Shown: positions 44,878 through 59,800 of the stretch, piece after piece
Position numbering within the stretch: the first letter of the stretch is position 1
Layout: every line of letters starts with the position of its first letter
Assembly: GCA_963555705.1 (NCBI GenBank)
Contig: OY743171.1
Coordinates: forward strand, 27,026,852-27,090,851
Source of the DNA: Ligustrum vulgare
Lineage: Eukaryota; Streptophyta; Magnoliopsida; Lamiales; Oleaceae
DNA: 64,000 nucleotides
Direction: 5' to 3'
Made by a program: the position numbers and the translations under genes
Notes under the pieces: generated by a model
What the model saw: the letters and a program-made list of their open reading frames with translations, nothing else
What the model was told of the DNA's origin: nothing
Databases searched by the model: none

Positions 44878-47800
44878 TTAAAAAATCTGACTCAAAAATT
44901 GCATCCCCAAGTCTTCGTCGACCATAATTTTTCCTCCAACCTTCTTCCCACATATCATTTCTTTTATAATGCCATTTTTAACATGTTCTTGTAGTCTTGT
45001 CTGGTATGAATAATGTCTTTCTTCACGTAGTTGTACTTTTTCTAAGTAGTGCATTCTCTCGGTGTTTTTATCATAGCTTATTCTACCAATGAACCATTTC
45101 AATTGTCCAAAGTGTATTGGAGAGAACAGTGGAAGTCCCAAAATTATTCCTGAAAAGGGAGTTCCAAATCCTAAGGGTTTATTATACTAAAAAAATAGTC
45201 TCAATTTATAATTGAAAAAAAATTGATTCACAATACTTGCAGGTTTTCAATTTCAAATTGCACACCTTGGTCGTCTTCGACCATAATTTTTACTCCATCC
45301 TTCTTCCCACATATCATTTCTTATATAATGCCCTTTTGACACGTTTTGAAAACTCTTGTGTGGTTTGAATAATGTCTTTCTTCACGTGGTTGTACTTTTA
45401 TTAAGTAGTGCATTATTCTCTTGGTGTCTTAATCGTAGCTTATTCTACCAACGAACGATTTCAATTGTCCAAATTGCATTGAAAGGAACACTGAAAGCCC
45501 CAAAACTATTCTTGAAAACATAATTCCAAATCCAAAGGGTTTCTACTCAAAAAAAGAATCTCAATCTCTAACTTAAAAAATCTGACTCAAAAATTGCATC
45601 CCCTGGTCTTCGTCGACCATAATTTTTCCTCCAACCTTCTTCCCACATATCATTTCTTTTATAATGCCATTTTTAACATGTTCTTGCAGTCTTGTCTGGT
45701 TTGAATAATGTCTTTCTTCACGTGGTTGTACTTTTATTAAGTAGTGCATTATTCTCTTGGTGTCTTAATCGTAGCTTATTCTACCAACGAACGATTTCAA
45801 TTATCTAAATTGCATTGAAGGGAACACTGAAAGCCCCAAAACTATTCTTGAAAACATAATTCCAAATCCAAAGGGTTTCTACTCAAAAAAAGAATCTCAA
45901 TCTCTAACTTAAAAAATCTGACTCAAAAATTGCATCCCCTGGTCTTCGTCGACCATAATTTTTCCTCCGACCTTCTTCCCACATATCATTTCTTTTATAA
46001 TGCCATTTTTAACATGTTCTTGCAGTCTTGTCTGGTTTGAATAATGTCTTTCTTCACGTGGTTGTACTTTTATTATGTAGTGCATTATTCTCTTGGTGTC
46101 TTAATCGTAGCTTATTCTACCAACGAACGATTTCAATTGTCTAAATTGCATTGAAAGGAACACTGAAAGCCCCAAAACTATTCTTGAAAACATAATTCCG
46201 AATCCAAAGGGTTTGTACTCAAAAAAAGAATCTCAATCTCTAACTTAAAAAATCTGACTCAAAAATTGCATCCCCAAGTCTTCGTCGACCATAATTTTTC
46301 CTCCAACCTTCTTCCCACATATCATTTCTTTTATAATGCCATTTTTAACATGTTCTTGCAGTCTTGTCTGGTATGAATAATGTCTTTCTTCACGTAGTTG
46401 TACTTTTTCTAAGTAGTGCATTCTCTCGGTGTTTTTATCATAGCTTATTCTACCAATGAACCATTTCAATTGTCCAAAGTGTATTGGAGAGAACAGTGGA
46501 AGTCCCAAAATTATTCCTGAAAAGGGAGTTCCAAATCCTAAGGGTTTATTATACTAAAAAAATAGTCTCAATTTATAATTGAAAAAAAATTGATTCACAA
46601 TACTTGCGGGTTTTCAATTTCAAATTGCACACCTTGGTCGTCTTCGACCATAATTTTTACTCCATCCTTCTTCCCACATATCATTTCTTATATAATGCCC
46701 TTTTGACACGTTTTGAAAACTCTTGTGTGGTTTGAATAATGTCTTTCTTCACGTGGTTGTACTTTTATTAAGTAGTGCATTATTCTCTTGGTGTCTTAAT
46801 CGTAGCTTATTCTACCAACGAACGATTTCAATTGTCCAAATTGCATTGAAAGGAACACTGAAAGCCCCAAAACTATTCTTGAAAACATAATTCCAAATCC
46901 AAAGGGTTTCTACTCAAAAAAAGAATCTCAATCTCTAACTTAAAAAATCTGACTCAAAAATTGCATCCCCTGGTCTTCGTCGACCATAATTTTTCCTCCA
47001 ACCTTCTTCCCACATATCATTTCTTTTATAATGCCATTTTTAACATGTTCTTGCAGTCTTGTCTGGTTTGAATAATGTCTTTCTTCACGTGGTTGTACTT
47101 TTATTAAGTAGTGCATTATTCTCTTGGTGTCTTAATCGTAGCTTATTCTACCAACGAACGATTTCAATTGTCTAAATTGCATTGAAGGGAACAATGAAAG
47201 CCCCAAAACTATTCTTGAAAACATAATTCCAAATCCAAAGGGTTTCTACTCAAAAAAAGAATCTCAATCTCTAACTTAAAAAATCTGACTCAAAAATTGC
47301 ATCCCCTGGTCTTCGTCGACCATAATTTTTCCTCCAACCTTCTTCCCACATATCATTTCTTTTATAATGCCATTTTTAACATGTTCTTGCAGTCTTGTCT
47401 GGTTTGAATAATGTCTTTCTTCACGTGGTTGTACTTTTATTATGTAGTGCATTATTCTCTTGGTGTCTTAATCGTAGCTTATTCTACCAACGAACGATTT
47501 CAATTGTCTAAATTGCATTGAAAGGAACACTGAAAGCCCCAAAACTATTCTTGAAAACATAATTCCGAATCCAAAGGGTTTGTACTCAAAAAAAGAATCT
47601 CAATCTCTAACTTAAAAAATCTGACTCAAAAATTGCATCCCCAAGTCTTCGTCGACCATAATTTTTCCTCCAACCTTCTTCCCACATATCATTTCTTTTA
47701 TAATGCCATTTTTAACATGTTCTTGCATTCTTGTCTGGTATGAATAATGTCTTTCTTCACGTAGTTGTACTTTTTCTAAGTAGTGCATTCTCTCGGTGTT

Positions 47801-50800
47801 TTTATCATAGCTTATTCTACCAATGAACCATTTCAATTGTCCAAAGTGTATTGGAGAGAACAGTGGATGTCCCAAAATTATTCCTGAAAAGGGAGTTCCA
47901 AATCCTAAGGGTTTATTATACTAAAAAAATAGTCTCAATTTATAATTGAAAAAAAATTGATTCACAATACTTGCGGGTTTTCAATTTCAAATTGCATCCC
48001 TTGGTCGTCTTCGACCATAATTTTGACTCCATCCTTCTTCCCACATATCATTTCTTATATAATGCCCTTTTGAAACGTTTTGAAAACTCTTGTGTGGTTT
48101 GAATAATGTCTTTCTTCACGTGGTTGTACTTTTATTATGTAGTGCATTATTCTCTTGGTGTCTTAATCGTAGCTTATTCTACCAACGAACGATTTCAATT
48201 GTCTAAATTGCATTGAAAGGAACACTGAAAGCCCCAAAACTATTCTTGAAAACATAATTCCGAATCCAAAGGGTTTGTACACAAAAAAAGAATCTCAATC
48301 TCTAACTTAAAAAATCTGACTCAAAAATTGCATCCCCAAGTCTTCGTCGACCATAATTTTTCCTCCAACCTTCTTCCCACATATCATTTCTTTTATAATG
48401 CCATTTTTAACATGTTCTTGCAGTCTTTTCTGGTATGAATAATGTCTTTCTTCACGTAGTTGTACTTTTTCTAAGTAGTGAATTCTCTCGGTGTTTTTAT
48501 CATAGCTTAGTCTACCAATGAACCATTTCAATTGTCCAAAGTGTATTGGAGAGAACAGTGGAAGTCCCAAAATTATTCCTGAAAAGGGAGTTCCAAATCC
48601 TAAGGGTTTATTATACTAAAAAAATAGTCTCAATTTATAATTGAAAAAAAATTGATTCACAATACTTGCGGGTTTTCAATTTCAAATTGCACACCTTGGT
48701 CGTCTTCGACCATAATTTTTACTCCATCCTTCTTCCCACATATCATTTCTTATATAATGCCCTTTTGACACGTTTTGCAAACTCTTGTGTGGTTTGAATA
48801 ATGTCTTTCTTCACGTGGTTGTACTTTTATTAAGTAGTGCATTATTCTCTTGGTGTCTTAATCGTAGCTTATTCTACCAACGAACGATTTCAATTGTCTA
48901 AATTGCATTGAAGGGAACACTGAAAGCCCCAAAACTATTCTTGAAAACATAATTCCAAATCCAAAGGGTTTCTACTCAAAAAAAGAATCTCAATCTCTAA
49001 CTTAAAAAATCTGACTCAAAAATTGCATCCCCTGGTCTTCGTCGACCATAATTTTTCCTCCAACCTTCTTCCCACATATCATTTCTTTTATAATGCCATT
49101 TTTAACATGTTCTTGCAGTCTTGTCTGGTTTGAATAATGTCTTTCTTCACGTGGTTGTACTTTTATTAAGTAGTGCATTATTCTCTTGGTGTCTTAATCG
49201 TAGCTTATTCTACCAACGAACGATTTCAATTGTCTAAATTGCATTGAAGGGAACACTGAAAGCCCCAAAACTATTCTTGAAAACATAATTCCGAATCCAA
49301 AGGGTTTGTACTCAAAAAAAGAATCTCAATCTCTAACTTAAAAAATCTGACTCAAAAATTGCATCCCCAAGTCTTCGTCGACCATAATTTTTCCTCCAAC
49401 CTTCTTCCCACATATCATTTCTTTTATAATGCCATTTTTAACATGTTCTTGCAGTCTTGTCTGGTATGAATAATGTCTTTCTTCACGTAGTTGTACTTTT
49501 TCTAAGTAGTGCATTCTCTCGGTGTTTTTATCATAGCTTATTCTACCAATGAACCATTTCAATTGTCCAAAGTGTATTGGAGAGAACAGTGGAAGTCCCA
49601 AAATTATTCCTGAAAAGGGAGTTCCAAATCCTAAGGGTTTATTATACTAAAAAAATAGTCTCAATTTATAATTGAAAAAAAATTGATTCACAATACTTGC
49701 GGGTTTTCAATTTCAAATTGCACACCTTGGTCGTCTTCGACCATAATTTTTACTCCATCCTTCTTCCCACATATCATTTCTTATATAATGCCCTTTTGAC
49801 ACGTTTTGAAAACTCTTGTGTGGTTTGAATAATGTCTTTCTTCACGTGGTTGTACTTTTATTAAGTAGTGCATTATTCTCTTGGTGTCTTAATCGTAGCT
49901 TATTCTACCAACGAACGATTTCAATTGTCCAAATTGCATTGAAAGGAACACTGAAAGCCCCAAAACTATTCTTGAAAACATAATTCCAAATCCAAAGGGT
50001 TTCTACTCAAAAAAAGAATCTCAATCTCTAACTTAAAAAATCTGACTCAAAAATTGCATCCCCTGGTCTTCGTCGACCATAATTTTTCCTCCAACCTTCT
50101 TCCCACATATCATTTCTTTTATAATGCCATTTTTAACATGTTCTTGCAGTCTTGTCTGGTTTGAATAATGTCTTTCTTCACGTGGTTGTACTTTTATTAA
50201 GTAGTGCATTATTCTCTTGGTGTCTTAATCGTAGCTTATTCTACCAACGAACGATTTCAATTGTCTAAATTGCATTGAAGGGAACACTGAAAGCCCCAAA
50301 ACTATTCTTGAAAACATAATTCCAAATCCAAAGGGTTTCTACTCAAAAAAAGAATCTCAATCTCTAACTTAAAAAATCTGACTCAAAAATTGCATCCCCT
50401 GGTCTTCGTCGACCATAATTTTTCCTCCAACCTTCTTCCCACATATCATTTCTTTTATAATGCCATTTTTAACATGTTCTTGCAGTCTTGTCTGGTTTGA
50501 ATAATGTCTTTCTTCACGTGGTTGTACTTTTATTATGTAGTGCATTATTCTCTTGGTGTCTTAATCGTAGCTTATTCTACCAACGAACGATTTCAATTGT
50601 CTAAATTGCATTGAAAGGAACACTGAAAGCCCCAAAACTATTCTTGAAAACATAATTCCGAATCCAAAGGGTTTGTACTCAAAAAAAGAATCTCAATCTC
50701 TAACTTAAAAAATCTGACTCAAAAATTGCATCCCCAAGTCTTCGTCGACCATAATTTTTCCTCCAACCTTCTTCCCACATATCATTTCTTTTATAATGCC

Positions 50801-53800
50801 ATTTTTAACATGTTCTTGCATTCTTGTCTGGTATGAATAATGTCTTTCTTCACGTAGTTGTACTTTTTCTAAGTAGTGCATTCTCTCGGTGTTTTTATCA
50901 TAGCTTATTCTACCAATGAACCATTTCAATTGTCCAAAGTGTATTGGAGAGAACAGTGGATGTCCCAAAATTATTCCTGAAAAGGGAGTTCCAAATCCTA
51001 AGGGTTTATTATACTAAAAAAATAGTCTCAATTTATAATTGAAAAAAAATTGATTCACAATACTTGCGGGTTTTCAATTTCAAATTGCATCCCTTGGTCG
51101 TCTTCGACCATAATTTTGACTCCATCCTTCTTCCCACATATCATTTCTTATATAATGCCCTTTTGAAACGTTTTGAAAACTCTTGTGTGGTTTGAATAAT
51201 GTCTTTCTTCACGTGGTTGTACTTTTATTATGTAGTGCATTATTCTCTTGGTGTCTTAATCGTAGCTTATTCTACCAACGAACGATTTCAATTGTCTAAA
51301 TTGCATTGAAGGGAACACTGAAAGCCCCAAAACTATTCTTGAAAACATAATTCCAAATCCAAAGGGTTTCTACTCAAAAAAAGAATCTCAATCTCTAACT
51401 TAAAAAATCTGACTCAAAAATTGCATCCCCTGGTCTTCGTCGACCATAATTTTTCCTCCAACCTTCTTCCCACATATCATTTCTTTTATAATGCCATTTT
51501 TAACATGTTCTTGCAGTCTTGTCTGGTTTGAATAATGTCTTTCTTCACGTGGTTGTACTTTTATTAAGTAGTGCATTATTCTCTTGGTGTCTTAATCGTA
51601 GCTTATTCTACCAACGAACGATTTCAATTGTCTAAATTGCATTGAAGGGAACACTGAAAGCCCCAAAACTATTCTTGAAAACATAATTCCGAATCCAAAG
51701 GGTTTGTACTCAAAAAAAGAATCTCAATCTCTAACTTAAAAAATCTGACTCAAAAATTGCATCCCCAAGTCTTCGTCGACCATAATTTTTCCTCCAACCT
51801 TCTTCCCACATATCATTTCTTTTATAATGCCATTTTTAACATGTTCTTGCAGTCTTGTCTGGTATGAATAATGTCTTTCTTCACGTAGTTGTACTTTTTC
51901 TAAGTAGTGCATTCTCTCGGTGTTTTTATCATAGCTTATTCTACCAATGAACCATTTCAATTGTCCAAAGTGTATTGGAGAGAACAGTGGAAGTCCCAAA
52001 ATTATTCCTGAAAAGGGAGTTCCAAATCCTAAGGGTTTATTATACTAAAAAAATAGTCTCAATTTATAATTGAAAAAAAATTGATTCACAATACTTGCGG
52101 GTTTTCAATTTCAAATTGCACACCTTGGTCGTCTTCGACCATAATTTTTACTCCATCCTTCTTCCCACATATCATTTCTTATATAATGCCCTTTTGACAC
52201 GTTTTGAAAACTCTTGTGTGGTTTGAATAATGTCTTTCTTCACGTGGTTGTACTTTTATTAAGTAGTGCATTATTCTCTTGGTGTCTTAATCGTAGCTTA
52301 TTCTACCAACGAACGATTTCAATTGTCCAAATTGCATTGAAAGGAACACTGAAAGCCCCAAAACTATTCTTGAAAACATAATTCCAAATCCAAAGGGTTT
52401 CTACTCAAAAAAAGAATCTCAATCTCTAACTTAAAAAATCTGACTCAAAAATTGCATCCCCTGGTCTTCGTCGACCATAATTTTTCCTCCAACCTTCTTC
52501 CCACATATCATTTCTTTTATAATGCCATTTTTAACATGTTCTTGCAGTCTTGTCTGGTTTGAATAATGTCTTTCTTCACGTGGTTGTACTTTTATTAAGT
52601 AGTGCATTATTCTCTTGGTGTCTTAATCGTAGCTTATTCTACCAACGAACGATTTCAATTGTCTAAATTGCATTGAAGGGAACACTGAAAGCCCCAAAAC
52701 TATTCTTGAAAACATAATTCCAAATCCAAAGGGTTTCTACTCAAAAAAAGAATCTCAATCTCTAACTTAAAAAATCTGACTCAAAAATTGCATCCCCTGG
52801 TCTTCGTCGACCATAATTTTTCCTCCAACCTTCTTCCCACATATCATTTCTTTTATAATGCCATTTTTAACATGTTCTTGCAGTCTTGTCTGGTTTGAAT
52901 AATGTCTTTCTTCACGTGGTTGTACTTTTATTATGTAGTGCATTATTCTCTTGGTGTCTTAATCGTAGCTTATTCTACCAACGAACGATTTCAATTGTCT
53001 AAATTGCATTGAAAGGAACACTGAAAGCCCCAAAACTATTCTTGAAAACATAATTCCGAATCCAAAGGGTTTGTACTCAAAAAAAGAATCTCAATCTCTA
53101 ACTTAAAAAATCTGACTCAAAAATTGCATCCCCAAGTCTTCGTCGACCATAATTTTTCCTCCAACCTTCTTCCCACATATCATTTCTTTTATAATGCCAT
53201 TTTTAACATGTTCTTGCATTCTTGTCTGGTATGAATAATGTCTTTCTTCACGTAGTTGTACTTTTTCTAAGTAGTGCATTCTCTCGGTGTTTTTATCATA
53301 GCTTATTCTACCAATGAACCATTTCAATTGTCCAAAGTGTATTGGAGAGAACAGTGGATGTCCCAAAATTATTCCTGAAAAGGGAGTTCCAAATCCTAAG
53401 GGTTTATTATACTAAAAAAATAGTCTCAATTTATAATTGAAAAAAAATTGATTCACAATACTTGCGGGTTTTCAATTTCAAATTGCATCCCTTGGTCGTC
53501 TTCGACCATAATTTTGACTCCATCCTTCTTCCCACATATCATTTCTTATATAATGCCCTTTTGAAACGTTTTGAAAACTCTTGTGTGGTTTGAATAATGT
53601 CTTTCTTCACGTGGTTGTACTTTTATTATGTAGTGCATTATTCTCTTGGTGTCTTAATCGTAGCTTATTCTACCAACGAACGATTTCAATTGTCTAAATT
53701 GCATTGAAAGGAACACTGAAAGCCCCAAAACTATTCTTGAAAACATAATTCCGAATCCAAAGGGTTTGTACTCAAAAAAAGAATCTCAATCTCTAACTTA

Positions 53801-56800
53801 AAAAATCTGACTCAAAAATTGCATCCCCAAGTCTTCGTCGACCATAATTTTTCCTCCAACCTTCTTCCCACATATCATTTCTTTTATAATGCCATTTTTA
53901 ACATGTTCTTGCAGTCTTTTCTGGTATGAATAATGTCTTTCTTCACGTAGTTGTACTTTTTCTAAGTAGTGAATTCTCTCGGTGTTTTTATCATAGCTTA
54001 GTCTACCAATGAACCATTTCAATTGTCCAAAGTGTATTGGAGAGAACAGTGGAAGTCCCAAAATTATTCCTGAAAAGGGAGTTCCAAATCCTAAGGGTTT
54101 ATTATACTAAAAAAATAGTCTCAATTTATAATTGAAAAAAAATTGATTCACAATACTTGCGGGTTTTCAATTTCAAATTGCACACCTTGGTCGTCTTCGA
54201 CCATAATTTTTACTCCATCCTTCTTCCCACATATCATTTCTTATATAATGCCCTTTTGACACGTTTTGCAAACTCTTGTGTGGTTTGAATAATGTCTTTC
54301 TTCACGTGGTTGTACTTTTATTAAGTAGTGCATTATTCTCTTGGTGTCTTAATCGTAGCTTATTCTACCAACGAACGATTTCAATTGTCTAAATTGCATT
54401 GAAGGGAACACTGAAAGCCCCAAAACTATTCTTGAAAACATAATTCCAAATCCAAAGGGTTTCTACTCAAAAAAAGAATCTCAATCTCTAACTTAAAAAA
54501 TCTGACCCAGAAATTGCATCCCCTGGTCTTCGTCGACCATAATTTTTCCACCAACCTTCTTCCCACATATCATTTCTTTTATAATGCCATTTTTAACATG
54601 TTCTTGCAGTCTTGTCTGGTATGAATAATGTCTTTCTTCACGTAGTTGTACTTTTTCTAAGTAGTGCATTCTCTCGGTGTTTTTATCATAGCTTATTCTA
54701 CCAATGAACCATTTCAATTGTCCAAAGTGTATTGGAGAGAACAGTGGAAGTCCCAAAATTATTCCTGAAAAGGGAGTTCCAAATCCTAAGGGTTTATTAT
54801 ACTAAAAAAATAGTCTCAATTTATAATTGAAAAAAAATTGATTCACAATACTTGCGGGTTTTCAATTTCAAATTGCACACCTTGGTCGTCTTCGACCATA
54901 ATTTTAACTCCATCCTTCTTCCCACATATCATTTCTTATATAATGCCCTTTTGACACGTTTTGAAAACTCTTGTGTGGTTTGAATAATGTCTTTCTTCAC
55001 GTGGTTGTACTTTTATTAAGTAGTGCATTATTCTCTTGGTGTCTTAATCGTAGCTTATTCTACCAACGAACGATTTCAATTGTCCAAATTGCATTGAAAG
55101 GAACACTGAAAGCCCCAAAACTATTCTTGAAAACATAATTCCAAATCCAAAGGGTTTCTACTCAAAAAAAGAATCTCAATCTCTAACTTAAAAAATCTGA
55201 CTCAAAAATTGCATCCCCTGGTCTTTGTCGACCATAATTTTTCCTCCAACCTTCTTCCCACATATCATTTCTTTTATAATGCCATTTTTAACATGTTCTT
55301 GCAGTCTTGTCTGGTTTGAATAATGTCTTTCTTCACGTGGTTGTACTTTTATTAAGTAGTGCATTATTCTCTTGGTGTCTTAATCGTAGCTTATTCTACC
55401 AACGAACGATTTCAATTGTCTAAATTGCATTGAAGGGAACACTGAAAGCCCCAAAACTATTCTTGAAAACATAATTCCGAATCCAAAGGGTTTGTACTCA
55501 AAAAAAGAATCTCAATCTCTAACTTAAAAAATCTGACTCAAAAATTGCATCCCCAAGTCTTCGTCGACCATAATTTTTCCTCCAACCTTCTTCCCACATA
55601 TCATTTCTTTTATAATGCCATTTTTAACATGTTCTTGCAGTCTTGTCTGGTATGAATAATGTCTTTCTTCACGTAGTTGTACTTTTTCTAAGTAGTGCAT
55701 TCTCTCGGTGTTTTTATCATAGCTTATTCTACCAATGAACCATTTCAATTGTCCAAAGTGTATTGGAGAGAACAGTGGAAGTCCCAAAATTATTCCTGAA
55801 AAGGGAGTTCCAAATCCTAAGGGTTTATTATACTAAAAAAATAGTCTCAATTTATAATTGAAAAAAAATTGATTCACAATACTTGCGGGTTTTCAATTTC
55901 AAATTGCATCCCTTGGTCGTCTTCGACCATAATTTTGACTCCATCCTTCTTCCCACATATCATTTCTTATATAATGCCCTTTTGAAACGTTTTGAAAACT
56001 CTTGTGTGGTTTGAATAATGTCTTTCTTCACGTGGTTGTACTTTTATTATGTAGTGCATTATTCTCTTGGTGTCTTAATCGTAGCTTATTCTACCAACGA
56101 ACGATTTCAATTGTCTAAATTGCATTGAAAGGAACACTGAAAGCCCCAAAACTATTCTTGAAAACATAATTCCGAATCCCAAGGGTTTGTACTCAAAAAA
56201 AGAAACTCAATCTCTAACTTAAAAAATCTGACTCAAAAATTGCATCCCCAAGTCTTCGTCGACCATAATTTTTCCTCCAACCTTCTTCCCACATATCATT
56301 TCTTTTATAATGCCATTTTTAACATGTTCTTGCAGTCTTGTCTGGTATGAATAATGTCTTTCTTCACGTAGTTGTACTTTTTCTAAGTAGTGCATTCTCT
56401 CGGTGTTTTTATCATAGCTTATTCTACCAATGAACCATTTCAATTGTCCAAAGTGTATTGGAGAGAACAGTGGAAGTCCCAAAATTATTCCTGAAAAGGG
56501 AGTTCCAAATCCTAAGGGTTTATTATACTAAAAAAATAGTCTCAATTTATAATTGAAAAAAAATTAATTCACAATACTTGCGGGTTTTCAATTTCAAATT
56601 GCATCCCTTGGTCGTCTTCGACCATAATTTTGACTCCATCCTTCTTCCCACATATCATTTCTTATATAATGCCCTTTTGAAACGTTTTGAAAACTCTTGT
56701 GTGGTTTGAATAATGTCTTTCTTCACGTGGTTGTACTTTTATTATGTAGTGCATTATTCTCTTGGTGTCTTAATCGTAGCTTATTCTACCAACGAACGAT

Positions 56801-59800
56801 TTCAATTGTCTAAATTGCATTGAAAGGAACACTGAAAGCCCCAAAACTATTCTTGAAAACATAATTCCGAATCCAAAGGGTTTGTACTCAAAAAAAGAAT
56901 CTCAATCTCTAACTTAAAAAATCTGACTCAAAAATTGCATCCCCAAGTCTTCGTCGACCATAATTTTTCCTCCAACCTTCTTCCCACATATCATTTCTTT
57001 TATAATGCCATTTTTAACATGTTCTTGCAGTCTTTTCTGGTATGAATAATGTCTTTCTTCACGTAGTTGTACTTTTTCTAAGTAGTGAATTCTCTCGGTG
57101 TTTTTATCATAGCTTAGTCTACCAATGAACCATTTCAATTGTCCAAAGTGTATTGGAGAGAACAGTGGAAGTCCCAAAATTATTCCTGAAAAGGGAGTTC
57201 CAAATCCTAAGGGTTTATTATACTAAAAAAATAGTCTCAATTTATAATTGAAAAAAAATTGATTCACAATACTTGCGGGTTTTCAATTTCAAATTGCACA
57301 CCTTGGTCGTCTTCGACCATAATTTTTACTCCATCCTTCTTCCCACATATCATTTCTTATATAATGCCCTTTTGACACGTTTTGCAAACTCTTGTGTGGT
57401 TTGAATAATGTCTTTCTTCACGTGGTTGTACTTTTATTAAGTAGTGCATTATTCTCTTGGTGTCTTAATCGTAGCTTATTCTACCAACGAACGATTTCAA
57501 TTGTCTAAATTGCATTGAAGGGAACACTGAAAGCCCCAAAACTATTCTTGAAAACATAATTCCAAATCCAAAGGGTTTCTACTCAAAAAAAGAATCTCAA
57601 TCTCTAACTTAAAAAATCTGACCCAGAAATTGCATCCCCTGGTCTTCGTCGACCATAATTTTTCCACCAACCTTCTTCCCACATATCATTTCTTTTATAA
57701 TGCCATTTTTAACATGTTCTTGCAGTCTTGTCTGGTATGAATAATGTCTTTCTTCACGTAGTTGTACTTTTTCTAAGTAGTGCATTCTCTCGGTGTTTTT
57801 ATCATAGCTTATTCTACCAATGAACCATTTCAATTGTCCAAAGTGTATTGGAGAGAACAGTGGAAGTCCCAAAATTATTCCTGAAAAGGGAGTTCCAAAT
57901 CCTAAGGGTTTATTATACTAAAAAAATAGTCTCAATTTATAATTGAAAAAAAATTGATTCACAATACTTGCGGGTTTTCAATTTCAAATTGCACACCTTG
58001 GTCGTCTTCGACCATAATTTTAACTCCATCCTTCTTCCCACATATCATTTCTTATATAATGCCCTTTTGACACGTTTTGAAAACTCTTGTGTGGTTTGAA
58101 TAATGTCTTTCTTCACGTGGTTGTACTTTTATTAAGTAGTGCATTATTCTCTTGGTGTCTTAATCGTAGCTTATTCTACCAACGAACGATTTCAATTGTC
58201 CAAATTGCATTGAAAGGAACACTGAAAGCCCCAAAACTATTCTTGAAAACATAATTCCAAATCCAAAGGGTTTCTACTCAAAAAAAGAATCTCAATCTCT
58301 AACTTAAAAAATCTGACTCAAAAATTGCATCCCCTGGTCTTTGTCGACCATAATTTTTCCTCCAACCTTCTTCCCACATATCATTTCTTTTATAATGCCA
58401 TTTTTAACATGTTCTTGCAGTCTTGTCTGGTTTGAATAATGTCTTTCTTCACGTGGTTGTACTTTTATTAAGTAGTGCATTATTCTCTTGGTGTCTTAAT
58501 CGTAGCTTATTCTACCAACGAACGATTTCAATTGTCTAAATTGCATTGAAGGGAACACTGAAAGCCCCAAAACTATTCTTGAAAACATAATTCCGAATCC
58601 AAAGGGTTTGTACTCAAAAAAAGAATCTCAATCTCTAACTTAAAAAATCTGACTCAAAAATTGCATCCCCAAGTCTTCGTCGACCATAATTTTTCCTCCA
58701 ACCTTCTTCCCACATATCATTTCTTTTATAATGCCATTTTTAACATGTTCTTGCAGTCTTGTCTGGTATGAATAATGTCTTTCTTCACGTAGTTGTACTT
58801 TTTCTAAGTAGTGCATTCTCTCGGTGTTTTTATCATAGCTTATTCTACCAATGAACCATTTCAATTGTCCAAAGTGTATTGGAGAGAACAGTGGAAGTCC
58901 CAAAATTATTCCTGAAAAGGGAGTTCCAAATCCTAAGGGTTTATTATACTAAAAAAATAGTCTCAATTTATAATTGAAAAAAAATTGATTCACAATACTT
59001 GCGGGTTTTCAATTTCAAATTGCATCCCTTGGTCGTCTTCGACCATAATTTTGACTCCATCCTTCTTCCCACATATCATTTCTTATATAATGCCCTTTTG
59101 AAACGTTTTGAAAACTCTTGTGTGGTTTGAATAATGTCTTTCTTCACGTGGTTGTACTTTTATTATGTAGTGCATTATTCTCTTGGTGTCTTAATCGTAG
59201 CTTATTCTACCAACGAACGATTTCAATTGTCTAAATTGCATTGAAAGGAACACTGAAAGCCCCAAAACTATTCTTGAAAACATAATTCCGAATCCCAAGG
59301 GTTTGTACTCAAAAAAAGAAACTCAATCTCTAACTTAAAAAATCTGACTCAAAAATTGCATCCCCAAGTCTTCGTCGACCATAATTTTTCCTCCAACCTT
59401 CTTCCCACATATCATTTCTTTTATAATGCCATTTTTAACATGTTCTTGCAGTCTTGTCTGGTATGAATAATGTCTTTCTTCACGTAGTTGTACTTTTTCT
59501 AAGTAGTGCATTCTCTCGGTGTTTTTATCATAGCTTATTCTACCAATGAACCATTTCAATTGTCCAAAGTGTATTGGAGAGAACAGTGGAAGTCCCAAAA
59601 TTATTCCTGAAAAGGGAGTTCCAAATCCTAAGGGTTTATTATACTAAAAAAATAGTCTCAATTTATAATTGAAAAAAAATTAATTCACAATACTTGCGGG
59701 TTTTCAATTTCAAATTGCATCCCTTGGTCGTCTTCGACCATAATTTTGACTCCATCCTTCTTCCCACATATCATTTCTTATATAATGCCCTTTTGAAACG